Shown piece by piece: positions 49,717 to 60,164 of a stretch of DNA of 64,000 nucleotides. Below the pieces are notes generated by a model, which made no database searches, was not told the origin of the DNA, and saw nothing but the letters and a program-made list of their open reading frames with translations. The position numbers and the translations under genes were made by a program. This DNA comes from Epithemia pelagica (lineage: Eukaryota > Bacillariophyta > Bacillariophyceae > Surirellales > Surirellaceae): positions 1 to 64,000 of the forward strand of contig OX337232.1 in the NCBI GenBank assembly GCA_946965045.2. The letters run 5' to 3'. Every line of letters begins with the position of its first letter. Position 1 is the first letter of the stretch.

Positions 49717-51695
49717 TTACGACGACGAAACACAGGTGTAAACGAGGCATTGCAGAGCCTCTTCGGCCAAGCCGTTGCAATGGGCCAGCCACAAAGGATC
49801 CTCCTTTGTAGGGTGGTGGTGGTGGTGATGGGTCTCGAGGGCTGTGGACGAGATAAGTGTCTCGGATTCGACCCTGGACGACTCAACTCCCGCTGGGGTA
49901 TCCGTTTCGTTTCCTTGTTTTAGTGGTGAGACATGTGGTGGTGGTGGTGGTTGTGGATGGGGTGGATCGTGTGGCAGTAGCACCGAGTTGCTGGCACAAT
50001 CTTTGGGAGTATTCGGGGACAAGGATGGCACCACCACTTCCAGTCCATCGGGACCCACCTCCACGGACAGACAAGACGAGGAGGAGGAGGAGGACCCTGA
50101 CGATGACACGCCGTTGGGTGGTTCCACGGTGTTCGGGACGACATGTCGTCGTGTCTCGTGGCGTTGTGGTGATGGTGGTGGTTCCTGGTGCTCCCAACGA
50201 CTCGTCGTACTGCGACAAGGACCAGGAGGATCTTGGGTCCGAGGCTGGTGCTCCGGGTCGTGCTCCACGGTAGGAGAAGCGGAATTAGCAGTGTTCGGCT
50301 CTGGTTCTTGTTTGTGGTTGTGAGTGCTGGTCGTACACAAGAGCAAGCGTGCCATGTGCCATCCTCGAGCACCCCGACGACGATGGGTACAACGACCACT
50401 AGTTGTTGTTGTTGTTGTTGTGGTTGTTGGTACGGTTGTTGTTGTGGATTGCGTTTTGGAAGTGGTGGTTGTTGGTAGCAACGAGGAAGCATGGTGGATC
50501 ATGGAACAACTCGGGTCGTCATGGTCCTTTTCGTTTGTCAAGAATTGTCGTGGTACAACGCCTCGGGTACCAGCTGCACTTGGCATATTTTTCGTGGCAA
50601 CCGTCGTGCAAGGAGTGACACTCGTGGTTCGGGCACCCATCACGGAGTGGCTAGTGGTGGTGCCCTCATTGTTGTCCTTGTCCTGGGTGGTGAGCATGGC
50701 TGCGGCTCGGGCGGGGGACAGTCCTGGTACTAATGATTGTGGGAGAGTCTCGTCCTCCTCTTTGGTGGCAGTCTCCAACGAGACACGTCGTGGTGGTAGT
50801 GGCTTGGGTTCCGAGTCCTCGTACTCCATCATGATGAACTGCTGCCCGATTCCTTGGCAACCGCCAGACTCGTTTGCGGTCCATTTGTTTCGTCTTGTTC
50901 TTCTTGTTGTTGGTCTAGTGCTGTTACTGCTGCTGGTCGTGGCGGCCAGGGATAGGGTGCCAAATCGGCGCGGCAAAAGGGACCGGGGGGAGGCAGGAGT
51001 GCGGCCGGATGGGGCAATTTGGAGGGTTGGCGAGGGGCAATGGCATACAATCGTTGATACTGTTCCTTGTGCGTCAAAACGACACGAGTGGTGGGCACAA
51101 CCGAACCCGTCGAGGCGAGTGAGGAGACTTCGGAATGTGCATCAGGATCACTGTCATCCTGATTCATTGTTGTCGTTGGAGCGTCCTCCATGCGAGTACT
51201 GTGGTTGTGTTTGTTGGTCCATTCGACCATTCGAGGAATATCGTCCTTCTCGTCGTCATTGTCCAGCTCGAGTTGCTCGGTCGATTGGACCGACACGACG
51301 AGACCAGCGGGCGAAACGACGGGTAGAAGGGGCCAGGGCGTGGTGGAAGACAGCGATACCAACATGGTGGTGGTGCATCCAGGACTTGGGAATCGTTTTG
51401 TTGTGGTTGGCTCGTTGGGCATCAATCGTACCCAGACTTTCCGGCAAAGCACCTCTGTGGCGCAAAATTTTCAAGGGGTGGGTTCCGGCGAGCGAGGCCC
51501 GACGGGCGACTGGCACATGGTGCAACGTATGTGACGGGCGCGGCACATGACCGTGTGACAGGCTGGTTTAAACATGCCATACATGTGCAAGTCGGCACTG
51601 ATACCAAGACCAAACGAGTCGCGAGGCGAGTCTGAATGGTGGTCGACGCTCCACTGGTTGTGGAAACCATTCTTGACGACCCAAGGACGTTGTCT
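49717..51695 (-). CDS. Cys/His-containing low-complexity protein, partner of the Kelch genes (model uncertain)
   Basis: N-terminus MKRQRPWVVKNGFHNQW at 51695, followed by HMYGMFKPACHTVMCRARH and IRCTMCQSP, a small Cys/His cluster (CHxxxC...HxxCxxC) that may be part of a RING- or zinc-type fold. An in-frame TGA at 51471-51473 interrupts the frame; a 51-nt GT...AG segment (51503-51453) would remove it in frame. The frame then runs to 50829 (STGSVVPTTRVVLTHKEQYQ). A change of frame near 50.83-50.86 kb leads into the C-terminal part (49717 onward): MMEYEDSEPKPLPPRRVS, RQFLTNEKDHDD, then disordered Thr/Pro/Ser-rich sequence ending CLVYTCVSSS. Family unknown. The exon structure needs transcript data. 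Confidence 0.5.
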
Positions 51696-51716
51696 TTTCA
51701 TCACCCAACCAAACAA

Positions 51717-52810
51717 GCCGTCCTCGTCTCTCTCTCTCTCTCTTTTTTGGAATCTCTGGATCGTTCTTGGTCAGGTGATTCTTGGGTGTCTTGAAGAAAC
51801 ACGGATCAGGCACCGGCAGTTTCAGGATTCGACGCGACGGTCCAACCGAGCCCGGCCACCACAACCACCACCCTCTAGGAGCCTCTCGTCTCCTGGAGAA
51901 GCGACTCGTTCATGCCGTAGGGACTCGCGTTCCCCACCAGGTGGTGTTGGGAGCCGCCGCCTTGAGCTGGAACGACACTGCGCGAGACGAACGAGTTGGG
52001 GGGCATTTGCGGTTGGTTCTCGTTGGTCAGTGTGCACACACAGACGTACCAGGGAATCTTGCCAGTGTGGTGGTGGTGTGGCGGACAGATAGAGTGACAC
52101 GACAACAACAACAACATCCAAACGAACAACCACAACAAGGCCAGTCCACCAACGACAAGCCGATTCCACCACACAAAAGGCCCCCGAACGAGAAACCGAT
52201 TCGTGGGTCTGGACAATGACGACAATGGGGTGAGACACAAGACATTGGTATGAAACGTAGAACCATCATCCAGTCGGATTCCCAACACAATCGGCAGTCC
52301 TGCGGAGAAGGCTCCCAAAAGCATATCTTTCTCTCTGTGGCGTCCGAATACAAGTTTGGAAGAACGCTTCCGAGGCGACCCACCGAATCTTGGTCCAAGT
52401 TCATTGTCATCCGGCAAGAGGGTATCGTCGCTCCTGAGTTTGGATTCAACCATTGTAGAACAGAAGGAACGCTTCAAGACGAGACAATCGACTCCATGAC
52501 ACTTGACGCGTCTTTCCTCTCCCCGTGCTGTAATGAAACCAACACCAGAAGACGTTCTAGAGAATCGAGGAGGGCTGCCAGACGTTGCTCCCCCCAAGAA
52601 GAGAGACTGCTGAGTATGGGTTCTCTGGCTCGAGTAAGAAACCTTTGTTCCACTTGGCACACATCCTGCCATGTGCGATTCGGAGAGGAGAGGTGAACTC
52701 CAGTGCCACGTAGACGCAGCGGATGGGGAAGGACAGACATGTGCGATGCGGACCAGTGATTGACGCCTAGAGGATTTCCGGTGAACTCGCCACACGCCAA
52801 AACACAAACC
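51717..52810. other. Intergenic with a block repeated at 55.4-55.6 kb
   Basis: 52.24-52.37 kb (GACACAAGACAT..., CGTAGAACCATCATCC, TGCGGAGAAGGCTCCCAAAAGCAT) matches 55.47-55.60 kb, so it belongs to the BTB tandem unit. A minus-strand frame (51875-52852) is open but its composition and lack of conservation with the second block argue against a gene. Confidence 0.45.
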
Positions 52811-53596
52811 ATGACGACCCGAATCACCATGGCGGATCCTTGTCCTTCCCAAGACAAAACACCACTTGTTCAGTTTGAGTTGGTTTTCACTCGTAATGGG
52901 AAAACTTGTAGCATGCCTCCGCCCTTGTTGAATCGATTTCCTGACACGGAACTAGCCAAAATGGCTCTTTTTATGCCTTAAATTGGGGTTTCGTCAGACT
53001 ACGAATTTGAATGCATGGAATATATGTTGGAGTACATGCGTGATGGCAAAGTGATGATTCCCTATGACAGTCTTGTGACCAAAGAAGCCTTGTTGACAGA
53101 GTTCAAAAAGCAAGGATTTGACAATATGAACTGTAACTTGTCCAATGCCATTCACGTTGCTCTCTTTCCGGAACTCCAATCGACGGTAGTGTCTGTCGTC
53201 GATTCCATCCAACGCGTTCATTCCTTGGAACAAGACTATGAAGCACGACTCCAGGACATGGATCAAGAAATCGAGGACATGCACTACAAACGCCAGTGCA
53301 TGGCATTGGCCTTTTATCTATTTCGGGAATACAAGAAAACCAACAGTTTCCAGAGTCGCGTTTCGGAAGAGGACATTGGACAGGACCTGTTTACTTGCAT
53401 GGGATTTCTGTTTCTCAAGCTACGAATGTTGGACATTACCAAAACCACCAATTACAATCGACCTGCATCCTTGGAACGGTTTCATCATGCATGTTTGGCG
53501 CACTTTGGCCTCCAGTACAAGAATGTTGATGACAAGCATGTTGATGTTTTGGGAACGGGCAGTGTGATGATCACTCTGGAAAAATATGTCCAGTAA
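52811..53596 (+). pseudogene. BTB (KCTD/T1-type) protein B1, interrupted by one stop codon
   Basis: Starts MTTRITMADPCPSQ at 52811. It keeps the BTB start (VFTRNGKTC...LLNRFPDTELAKM), then an in-frame TAA at 52979-52981. The frame then continues YMLEYMRDGKVMIPYD...TKEALLTEF and the family C-terminal domain (SLEQDYEARLQDMDQEI...MALAFYLFREYKKTN...HFGLQYKNV). Lengths on both sides of the stop match B5, so it is a point nonsense change rather than an intron. First of seven genes in the array. Confidence 0.75.
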
Positions 53597-53827
53597 AATG
53601 TCCAAATGAACTTGGTAAAAAGGGCACACCTAGCATGGAGGAAGAATAGGCACCATGTAAGTCTGCTTCGAGGGACATGGAACGAGTCTATCGATTTGCT
53701 GAACTATTAAAAAATTGATTCGTGCCAAACTATTTACTCTAGGAACACGGATGTTCACCAGTCATTCACAGCGTGTCGTTGAAGGGGTGGATGGGAGGAC
53801 AGACCAATCAATGACGTCCATTCCTGC

Positions 53828-53846
53828 CAGGTTTTGAGGTGAACCC
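53828..53846 (+). promoter_or_regulatory. Conserved BTB-gene upstream element (AGGTTTTGAGGTGAAC)
   Basis: Consensus (C/G)(A/T)GRTTTTGARGTGAAC. Copies lie upstream of B2 (53828), B3 (~55909), B4 (~56974), B5 (~59045), B6 (~60064) and B7 (~62120 and ~62209), roughly 100-290 bp before the start codon. Some copies are followed by CCCGACG-like words. It is a candidate shared promoter element of the array. Confidence 0.5.
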
Positions 53847-53969
53847 CGACGACAGGCACAAAAGAACGGAGCGTTGCGGATTTTCGGGGAAAGCCCATTC
53901 CAGTTGTTCCAAAACGAGAATCCCAAACGCCTTGTCTGTTTTCCTATCAAAACAAAGAGACCACGTACC

Positions 53970-54659
53970 ATGAAGGCTTATCAACGTTGCGCTCTGTATA
54001 CAATTGGTAACAAGACTTTCAGTGTCGAAAGGGACTTGTTGGAGCGCTTTCCGGAAACCCAACTCGCTCAGAGGGCTTCACGAGCAACTGCCCTCATTTC
54101 TTCGTTGATGCCACGCAATTTGCCCGAGTGTGATGCTGACCACTTCCCGTATGTTTTGGACTATATGCGACATGGAAAAGTGGTGCTCCCAACCAACGCC
54201 GCCGTGACCAAAGAGACGCTGTTGAAGACTTTTAAAATACTTGAATTTGACAACACGAACGATATCTTGTCCACTGCGATTCAAGTCTCTCCCTTTCCAC
54301 TATCCGTCGTGGATTCCGTGCAGTATCTATTTTCTTTGGAAGAAGCCTGTGAAGAGCGTGTCAAGGCCATTGACGAGGAAATGAAGAAATTGCAATACAA
54401 ACGCGATTGTACGACATTGGCCCTGTTTCTGTTTCGAGAATACAAGAAAACCAACAAACTGGTGATCCGAGTTGTGGAATCTCAGGCCGGTAAGGATGTG
54501 TTTATGAGTATACCCAAGATTCTTTTCAATCAACGAAAAGGTGCGCTGGAGACGTTTCAAGATTGTTTGGCGTTCTTTGGCTTGGTGTACAAAGACATTG
54601 CACAAGAAGCACAAGGATCGAATATCTTTTCAATCTTTTTGGAAAAATTTGTACCCTAG
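53970..54659 (+). CDS. BTB (KCTD/T1-type) protein B2
   Basis: 229 aa from MKAYQRCALYTIGNK (53970), intact. The BTB is at about residues 5-95: TIGNKTFSVERDLLERFPETQLA, then YVLDYMRHGKVVLPTNAAV and TKETLLKTFKILEF. The conserved C-terminal domain follows (SLEEACEERVKAIDEEMKK, ALFLFREYKKTNK, ETFQDCLAFFGLVYKDI). Known: T1-type BTB domains form homo-oligomers and often bind cullin 3. Inferred: it is an oligomeric adaptor or scaffold. No signal peptide or channel segments, so it is not a potassium channel. Confidence 0.85.
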   Translation: MKAYQRCALYTIGNKTFSVERDLLERFPETQLAQRASRATALISSLMPRNLPECDADHFPYVLDYMRHGKVVLPTNAAVTKETLLKTFKILEFDNTNDILSTAIQVSPFPLSVVDSVQYLFSLEEACEERVKAIDEEMKKLQYKRDCTTLALFLFREYKKTNKLVIRVVESQAGKDVFMSIPKILFNQRKGALETFQDCLAFFGLVYKDIAQEAQGSNIFSIFLEKFVP

Positions 54660-56201
54660 CTCACCCATTACAATAAGATGAGACATGATATTCAAGTCGT
54701 TTTGTTGACGTCCTACTGTTGGTTTCCTGTGACAAGTAGAGCTCATTGGGTATCCGTCTGTGGTTGTGTGTGGCCAGCACCGAAACGATGGAACTGTGGG
54801 CGACGACATACATAGCGATGTGGAGTGGAACCGCGAGTGACACACACGATACAACCAGTACAAGTACCAGCCACAACGACATGTTCAAAGCCAGCAGTGA
54901 TGGGATGGGAAACAAGGAGTATTCGATTGACGTGTTAACAAAAGGCAATGGCGGAGCAAACACCCATACAGAAGTCGGATGGGGGACACGAACAGAGATG
55001 CAGTCCAAAGCGCCACTGTCTCATATCGAGGATCCCTTCTCACCAGCAAGCCTTTGTTCCGCGCATGAGGGATGCCAAGCTTTTTTTGTTGAGGGTACTC
55101 ACAAAAGTCGTTCTGTGGTGAAGTACAACTGTCCGACTAGTAGAAACGGCGATACCAATGGATTCATCCTAGAACGTGTCTGGAATCTGGAACGAGAGAG
55201 AAATTCGACAACTTGTGGTGGAACCCACATTCGAATCGAGAAGAGAATGGTTTTTTTGTGTATTTCGGAAAACGTGGGTTCATTCTGGAAAATAATTTGT
55301 ACGACTCCCCGGGCGTTCGACCATGGCGCCTCGCTCGCGATGGATTTTTCAATGCCTGCCCGCGACAGTCAGTCGTGGATGCACGGTCTCCGATCCTACA
55401 AGGAGTCCTTCCGTCGCTCGTCGTTGTGTATCGGACATCGTCATGTAACGACGAGAATGGAGTGGTGAGACAAACACAAGACATGTGCTGCAACACTACC
55501 AACCGTAGAAACATCATTGGATCCACAACAATCATTGACAGCGCTGCGGAGAACGCCTCCAAAAGGCATCTATCCGTTGCGTCCGAGTGATACGTTATGG
55601 AATACGAAAGAGGTGGATCCGACATGGCAGTGTCATTCTTGGGTTGCAATCCTTCGCTTCTACCATTCCAGAACAGCAGGAACAATACAAGAGACGATTG
55701 GCACCCTGGGTCTGTCCTCTCCCCGTATTCGAAAAGGTATCGTCATTCTTGGGTTGCAATCCTTCGCTTCCACCATTCTAGAAGAGCAGAAACGATACCA
55801 GAGATGATTCCGCAGAAGGATCCGTCCAAAGAAGAGAGTGGGCGTCGGACTCGAGCTCTTTTCCCCAGTCAGACGTTCTCTGGGATGGGAGGACCGACTG
55901 GGGAATCCTGTCTGGTTTTTGAAGTGAACTACTCGAACCAACGAAACACATGGAGCGTTGCGGATTTCCGGGATTCCAAACGAGAACTACAGTGCGCAAA
56001 AGTCCGAGCCACACGTTTGTTCGTGAGCCATTAGTCGAGAACCACCACCAAAGAACCACAGCCACAAACGCACGCAACACCAGCGATCTTTGGTGCCACA
56101 TATTGTTGGAGCACCAGAACCACGGAATCCCAAACGCATCCAGCAAATGACCCACTCTGTTCCATCATATCCAAAGAGAAAACAATCACTCACCAACAAC
56201 A
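54660..56201. other. Long intergenic stretch between B2 and B3
   Basis: Holds the block shared with 52.24-52.37 kb and a two-copy tandem repeat of ~112 bp at about 55630-55800 with TCATTCTTGGGTTGCAATCC in each unit. The B3 upstream element is at 55909. Remains of the BTB 5' region (GGAGCGTTGCGGATTTCCGG, like 53867) suggest decayed tandem units. No intact gene seen. Confidence 0.5.
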
Positions 56202-56663
56202 ATGGATGCAGCGCCTAAGAACCCCAACAAGAAACGCCGTGCTGCGAGCGCTTCGAATGTCTCTCCCTTTCCCCAAACCGAAACTGCTTCTTCCATTCTC
56301 AACTCGGTCGAACTTCTTCATTCATTGGAGCAAGTCTTTGAAGAACGACTCAAGACCACGCGTCAAGAGATTGAAGATATGGAATACAAACGCAAGTGCA
56401 TGGAACTGGCCCTTTATCTCTTTCGGGAATACAAGAAAACCAACAAGCTGGAGATTTTCGTTTCGAAAGAAGACGTGGGACATGACATGTACGCATCCAT
56501 TCCAAGAATTTTACTTCATCTATCTCCTGATGATCATTGGTACTGTCGACCACGACGTGTATTGATGACGTTTTCTCAAGACTGTTTGGCGTACTTCGGT
56601 CTCAAGTACAAAGCCTTCTGTCGGAGAGACAAGAAGATCACTCTTGAAAAACTTGCCAAGTAG
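56202..56663 (+). CDS. BTB-less family member B3 (C-terminal domain only)
   Basis: 153 aa from MDAAPKNPNKKRRAAS (56202). The whole BTB domain is missing, replaced by about 20 residues with a basic NKKRR motif that could be a nuclear signal. The C-terminal domain is intact: LHSLEQVFEERLKTTRQEIE, MELALYLFREYKKTN, QDCLAYFGLKYKAF. The upstream element and flanks are kept. It could act as a regulator of the full-length proteins if the C-terminal domain pairs, or it may be a decaying copy. Confidence 0.7.
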   Translation: MDAAPKNPNKKRRAASASNVSPFPQTETASSILNSVELLHSLEQVFEERLKTTRQEIEDMEYKRKCMELALYLFREYKKTNKLEIFVSKEDVGHDMYASIPRILLHLSPDDHWYCRPRRVLMTFSQDCLAYFGLKYKAFCRRDKKITLEKLAK

Positions 56664-57172
56664 ATAGAACAAAGGGACGAGGAAAAGGTACACAAAGTCA
56701 TTGTGGATTCTGCGGATTAAGTACGACGTGAGCTTGCTTACTGATACTACCGAATCCGTCTGATTGTTTGATAAATCTGGATATTGTGAAGGTCTGCTAG
56801 CATGCCCTCTTCTGGTAAGGAAATCGCACTGGGGAGACGGCTCCTAGAGGCACTTCTATTATCTTTTATCTATATGTTTGCTCCTTGACAGCATGTAGCG
56901 TCATTGTTGGTGTTGCGGATCGTCGTGCTCCTGCTGCCACAGAGGTGGAAGGGAAAGAAAGTTCACGTGCGTACCAGTGAGGTTTTGAGGAACCTTGACA
57001 GAAGTTCACGGCGTGAAGCGTGTACCAGTCTGTTTTTTTGGTTTGTTTTTCGTGAACCGCGACGGCGAAGGAACCGCACAACGCATACATATAGCGCGAT
57101 TGGGATTTTCGGGAAAGCACGGTGTTCCAGCTCCTAAGTCGTATTCCTCAACAGAGCAACAGACAACGTAGA
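56664..57172. other. Intergenic, B4 promoter side
   Basis: Contains the B4 upstream element (~56974) and GGGATTTTCGGGAAAGCAC, a word shared with B2, B3 and B6 flanks. No gene. Confidence 0.5.
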
Positions 57173-57901
57173 ATGAGGTTTACGACACTGATTATCTCCT
57201 TTCTAGTCGGTCCAAAACAACGTTCCCGAGTAGAACTGTCTAGGTTGGATCACCTTCTGGAAACCCAACGCTCTCTGCTTGCTGCCGGACGAATGGATCC
57301 CCCTTGGTTTCCTTCTCCAAGGAGTTCCATGGATGACGATCGATTTCAGGATCTGTTTGATTTCTTGCGGGATGGCAAAGTGAAGCTCCCCCACGACAGC
57401 ACCGTCACCAAGGAAACGTTGTTGAACGAGTTGCAATATGATGGATTGGACCAGAATGCAACCGATATCATGTTGTCGAAGGCCATTGAGGTTTCCTCTC
57501 GTCCGTCTCCTCCTCCTGAGGTTTACGCCGTCGAAGCGGTCGATTATCTCTATTCGTTGGAACAAGCCTGTGAAGAGCGTATCAAGGAACTAGACGAGGA
57601 ACAGTACCCTTTTGAATACAAGCGCAATTGTGAAAAACTGGCTCTCTATATCTTTCGGAAATTCAAGGAAACGAATAAATGGAAGATTCACGTGGACAAG
57701 TATGACGACAAGGATTTATTTGTGATTCTTTCAGCTACAGTGAACGATCGACCAAAGGGTTTTGAGAAGTTCCATCACGACTGTTTGGCACACTTTGGCT
57801 TGGCGTACAAATTTATTGAAAATCAATCCAGTAGCTACCCGAGCAAGTTTATTATAACATTGAAGAAAGTTCGTGGAAAAGACAAAGGGAGATTGGAATG
57901 A
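57173..57901 (+). CDS. BTB (KCTD/T1-type) protein B4
   Basis: 242 aa from MRFTTLIISFLVGPKQ (57173); the frame is open to 57122 but other members start at the same MRF. BTB: SFLVGPKQRSRVE...LDHLLETQRSLLAAGRMD, then DLFDFLRDGKVKLPHDSTVT and KETLLNELQYDGLD. C-terminal domain: YSLEQACEERIKELDEE, KLALYIFRKFKETNKWKIHV, FHHDCLAHFGLAYKFIE, IITLKKVRGKDKGR. This is the single-unit version of the fused genes B6 and B7. Confidence 0.85.
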   Translation: MRFTTLIISFLVGPKQRSRVELSRLDHLLETQRSLLAAGRMDPPWFPSPRSSMDDDRFQDLFDFLRDGKVKLPHDSTVTKETLLNELQYDGLDQNATDIMLSKAIEVSSRPSPPPEVYAVEAVDYLYSLEQACEERIKELDEEQYPFEYKRNCEKLALYIFRKFKETNKWKIHVDKYDDKDLFVILSATVNDRPKGFEKFHHDCLAHFGLAYKFIENQSSSYPSKFIITLKKVRGKDKGRLE

Positions 57902-59165
57902 CTAAGTATCATATGTAACCATTCCAAGAGCTGACGTGGTGGTCCTCAAATTATCATAGGGCACGATCGAACTGTTTGTCTGTAACAAGTCCTTAAAAAT
58001 AATTACGACAACTTTATTCATTGAAAGCTGCACTACCCCCTGCTACCATTGAATAGAGTATGAAGACATCGACAACAAAACGAAAGGACGGTGGCCGTTT
58101 TTTCGCCTTGTTGTTGTTTCTTTGTGCTGTGGCAATTCCAACAAACCGACTTTTGTAACGTTCACGACCATCACAATATGGTTTTCTGTTTTGAGAGTAA
58201 GTACCGCAGAGTCTTATGCGCTGGTATTGCTTTCTGCAGACGCAAATGCATAGCTTGGGCAAACTGCCAGACGTTTTTCGGTCACAAATAATAATTGTGT
58301 GTGTACACCAACAACCGCGTTTTGGGGGGACACCAACAACCGCGCTTTGGGGGGGGGTCAGAAATAACACTTGTATATGTACACCAACAACATGTTGTCG
58401 GAGGCGGCGTGCCTTCGTTTTGTAGTACTTCGGCACGAGGTCGTTTCAGCGTCGTATTGGTAGTAGGACGGAGAGAAAGAAGCGTTCGAAAAGCTCCTGT
58501 GCCTTGACATGGATCTCGGGGTATTTTTCAAACGAAAACAAAGGGTACAATCGTAGAGTACTCTTGGTTGGAGGAGAACCAACCGCCTCTACGAAAAGAA
58601 GGACAACTACATTTCCCTCTGCCATAAATGAAACAAGGAGGACACAAACAACAACTCTAAGGAGAGATTCTGTGTCTCTCATGCTGTAGAGTTTGCAAGA
58701 GTCTTCATATAGTAATAGAAAGTAAGAACGGCGTTGTTCGACAATGGTGGATTGAAACGATGATTGCGCCGAGTTCGGTTGTGTTTCTGAAAACATGAGG
58801 ATGCATTGCTCTGGTGTTATTTCCCGTCTCTCTGATAACGGTTTTTGTTTATGGGCACTTGTACAATACCAGAAGGAACTCGCCCGTTGACACGCCAGCC
58901 GATCCTATGCTTGCTTGCAGATCGATCCATCCGATTCACGCAGTCGGTCGCAGCTAGGTGAGAAGCGAGGGTCTGCTCTTCGACCGTGGGGAATGAGAAT
59001 GAGAGAAACTGACAGATGGAATCCCGCGGCCCACGCAGCGTGGACTCAGATTTTGAGGCGAACTCCGACACCAAAGGAGCACAGGTGCAACAACACACAG
59101 TACAACAGTTCTGAGGTTATTCCGCCATACACTGATGTCCCAACGTGACAGGACGACAGGAGAAA
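57902..59165. other. Intergenic with a short G-rich duplication
   Basis: 58304-58355 holds two copies of ACACCAACAACCGCG(T/C)TTTGGGGG, and ACACCAACAACATG follows at 58381. The B5 upstream element is near 59045. No credible coding sequence. Confidence 0.5.
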
Positions 59166-59839
59166 ATGACGGAACCCGTGGTTCATGACGGATGCAAAAA
59201 GTACAACGTAGAAAAGTCCTTGTTGGATCGCTTTTCAAGCACACAACTCGCTCGGTTGGCAGCGTGTTCCTCCTCGTATCCTCCGAGCTTTTCTATTGAC
59301 ATTGACGAGGACCGCTTCCAATACATTTTGGATTACATGCGACATGGTAAAGTGGTTCTTCCCTACGACAGTTCTGCCGCAACCAAGGAGGAGACGTTGT
59401 TGACCGAGTTTGGATGGTATGGATTTGATAATGCGAACAATGCTTTGTCCAATGCCATTCAAGTCGCTCTTTTTCCTGAAATCCAGCCTGTTGCGTCCGC
59501 TGTTGATTCAGTGGAATATATGTACTCGTTTGAGCAAACCTGTGAAAAGCGAATCAAGGCGATGGATCAAGAAATAGATGACTTGCAATACAAACAAAAT
59601 TGTATGGACCTGGCAGTCTTCCTGTTTCGGGAATACCAGAAAACCAAGAAGCGAGAGCTCATCATTCAGGAACGTCCGTCGAGCCGAAAATCTTCTCCAC
59701 CATTTCCACGATTTCACGTCCACCAGAAGTCGCGTTGAATACGTATCATGAAGATTGTTTGGCGTTCTTCGGCCTGACGTACAAAGCAATCAAATCGGTC
59801 TTTGGTCCCAGCCGCCATTTCGTTATTACTGTGGAATAA
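59166..59839 (+). pseudogene. BTB (KCTD/T1-type) protein B5, frameshifted
   Basis: Starts MTEPVVHDGCKKYNVE at 59166. The BTB is intact (KSLLDRFSSTQLARLA, YILDYMRHGKVVLPYD, TLLTEFGWYGFD). The C-terminal domain reads to REYQKTKKRELIIQ, then the frame shifts near 59663-59672. The remaining TSVEPKIFSTI...DCLAFFGLTYKAIK...FVITVE lies in another frame and ends at 59839; the original frame stops at 59738. One indel therefore separates it from a full-length copy. Confidence 0.8.
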
Positions 59840-60164
59840 GCTAGCATGTAAACTCTTTTGAATGGAGAGATTCATAAAGTTTAGAAATAAACTGGTACTC
59901 TGGGTCGTTGAGTAGCCCCGTGCTGTGTGGTTGTCATAGTAGTAGTTGCTCGTTGATAACAAATAGTGTCGTTGGCGTAGCGGATCGTCGTGCTTCGAGG
60001 AGAGAAAGTTTCCGTACGTCTTCTTTTGACCTGAACCAAAGAATATTACGTGGAGGTTCACGCCAGTCAGGTTTTTGCGTCAGCCCCCGCAACACGGATT
60101 TTCGAGAAAGTCGTTATCTCACACGCCTTGTCCTTTTCTTCCACAAAGCAAGAGACAACGTAGT
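59840..60164. other. Intergenic, B6 promoter side
   Basis: Contains the B6 upstream element (~60064) and an ACACGGATTTTCGAGAAAG word related to other BTB flanks. Confidence 0.5.

Noticed and set aside
51875-52852. 325-aa minus-strand frame
   Set aside because: No domain, odd composition, and the matching block at 55.4 kb is not open in the same way; treated as intergenic.
58446-58796. 116-aa minus-strand frame with a hydrophobic stretch
   Set aside because: No homologous copy in the array and no supporting signal; probably chance.
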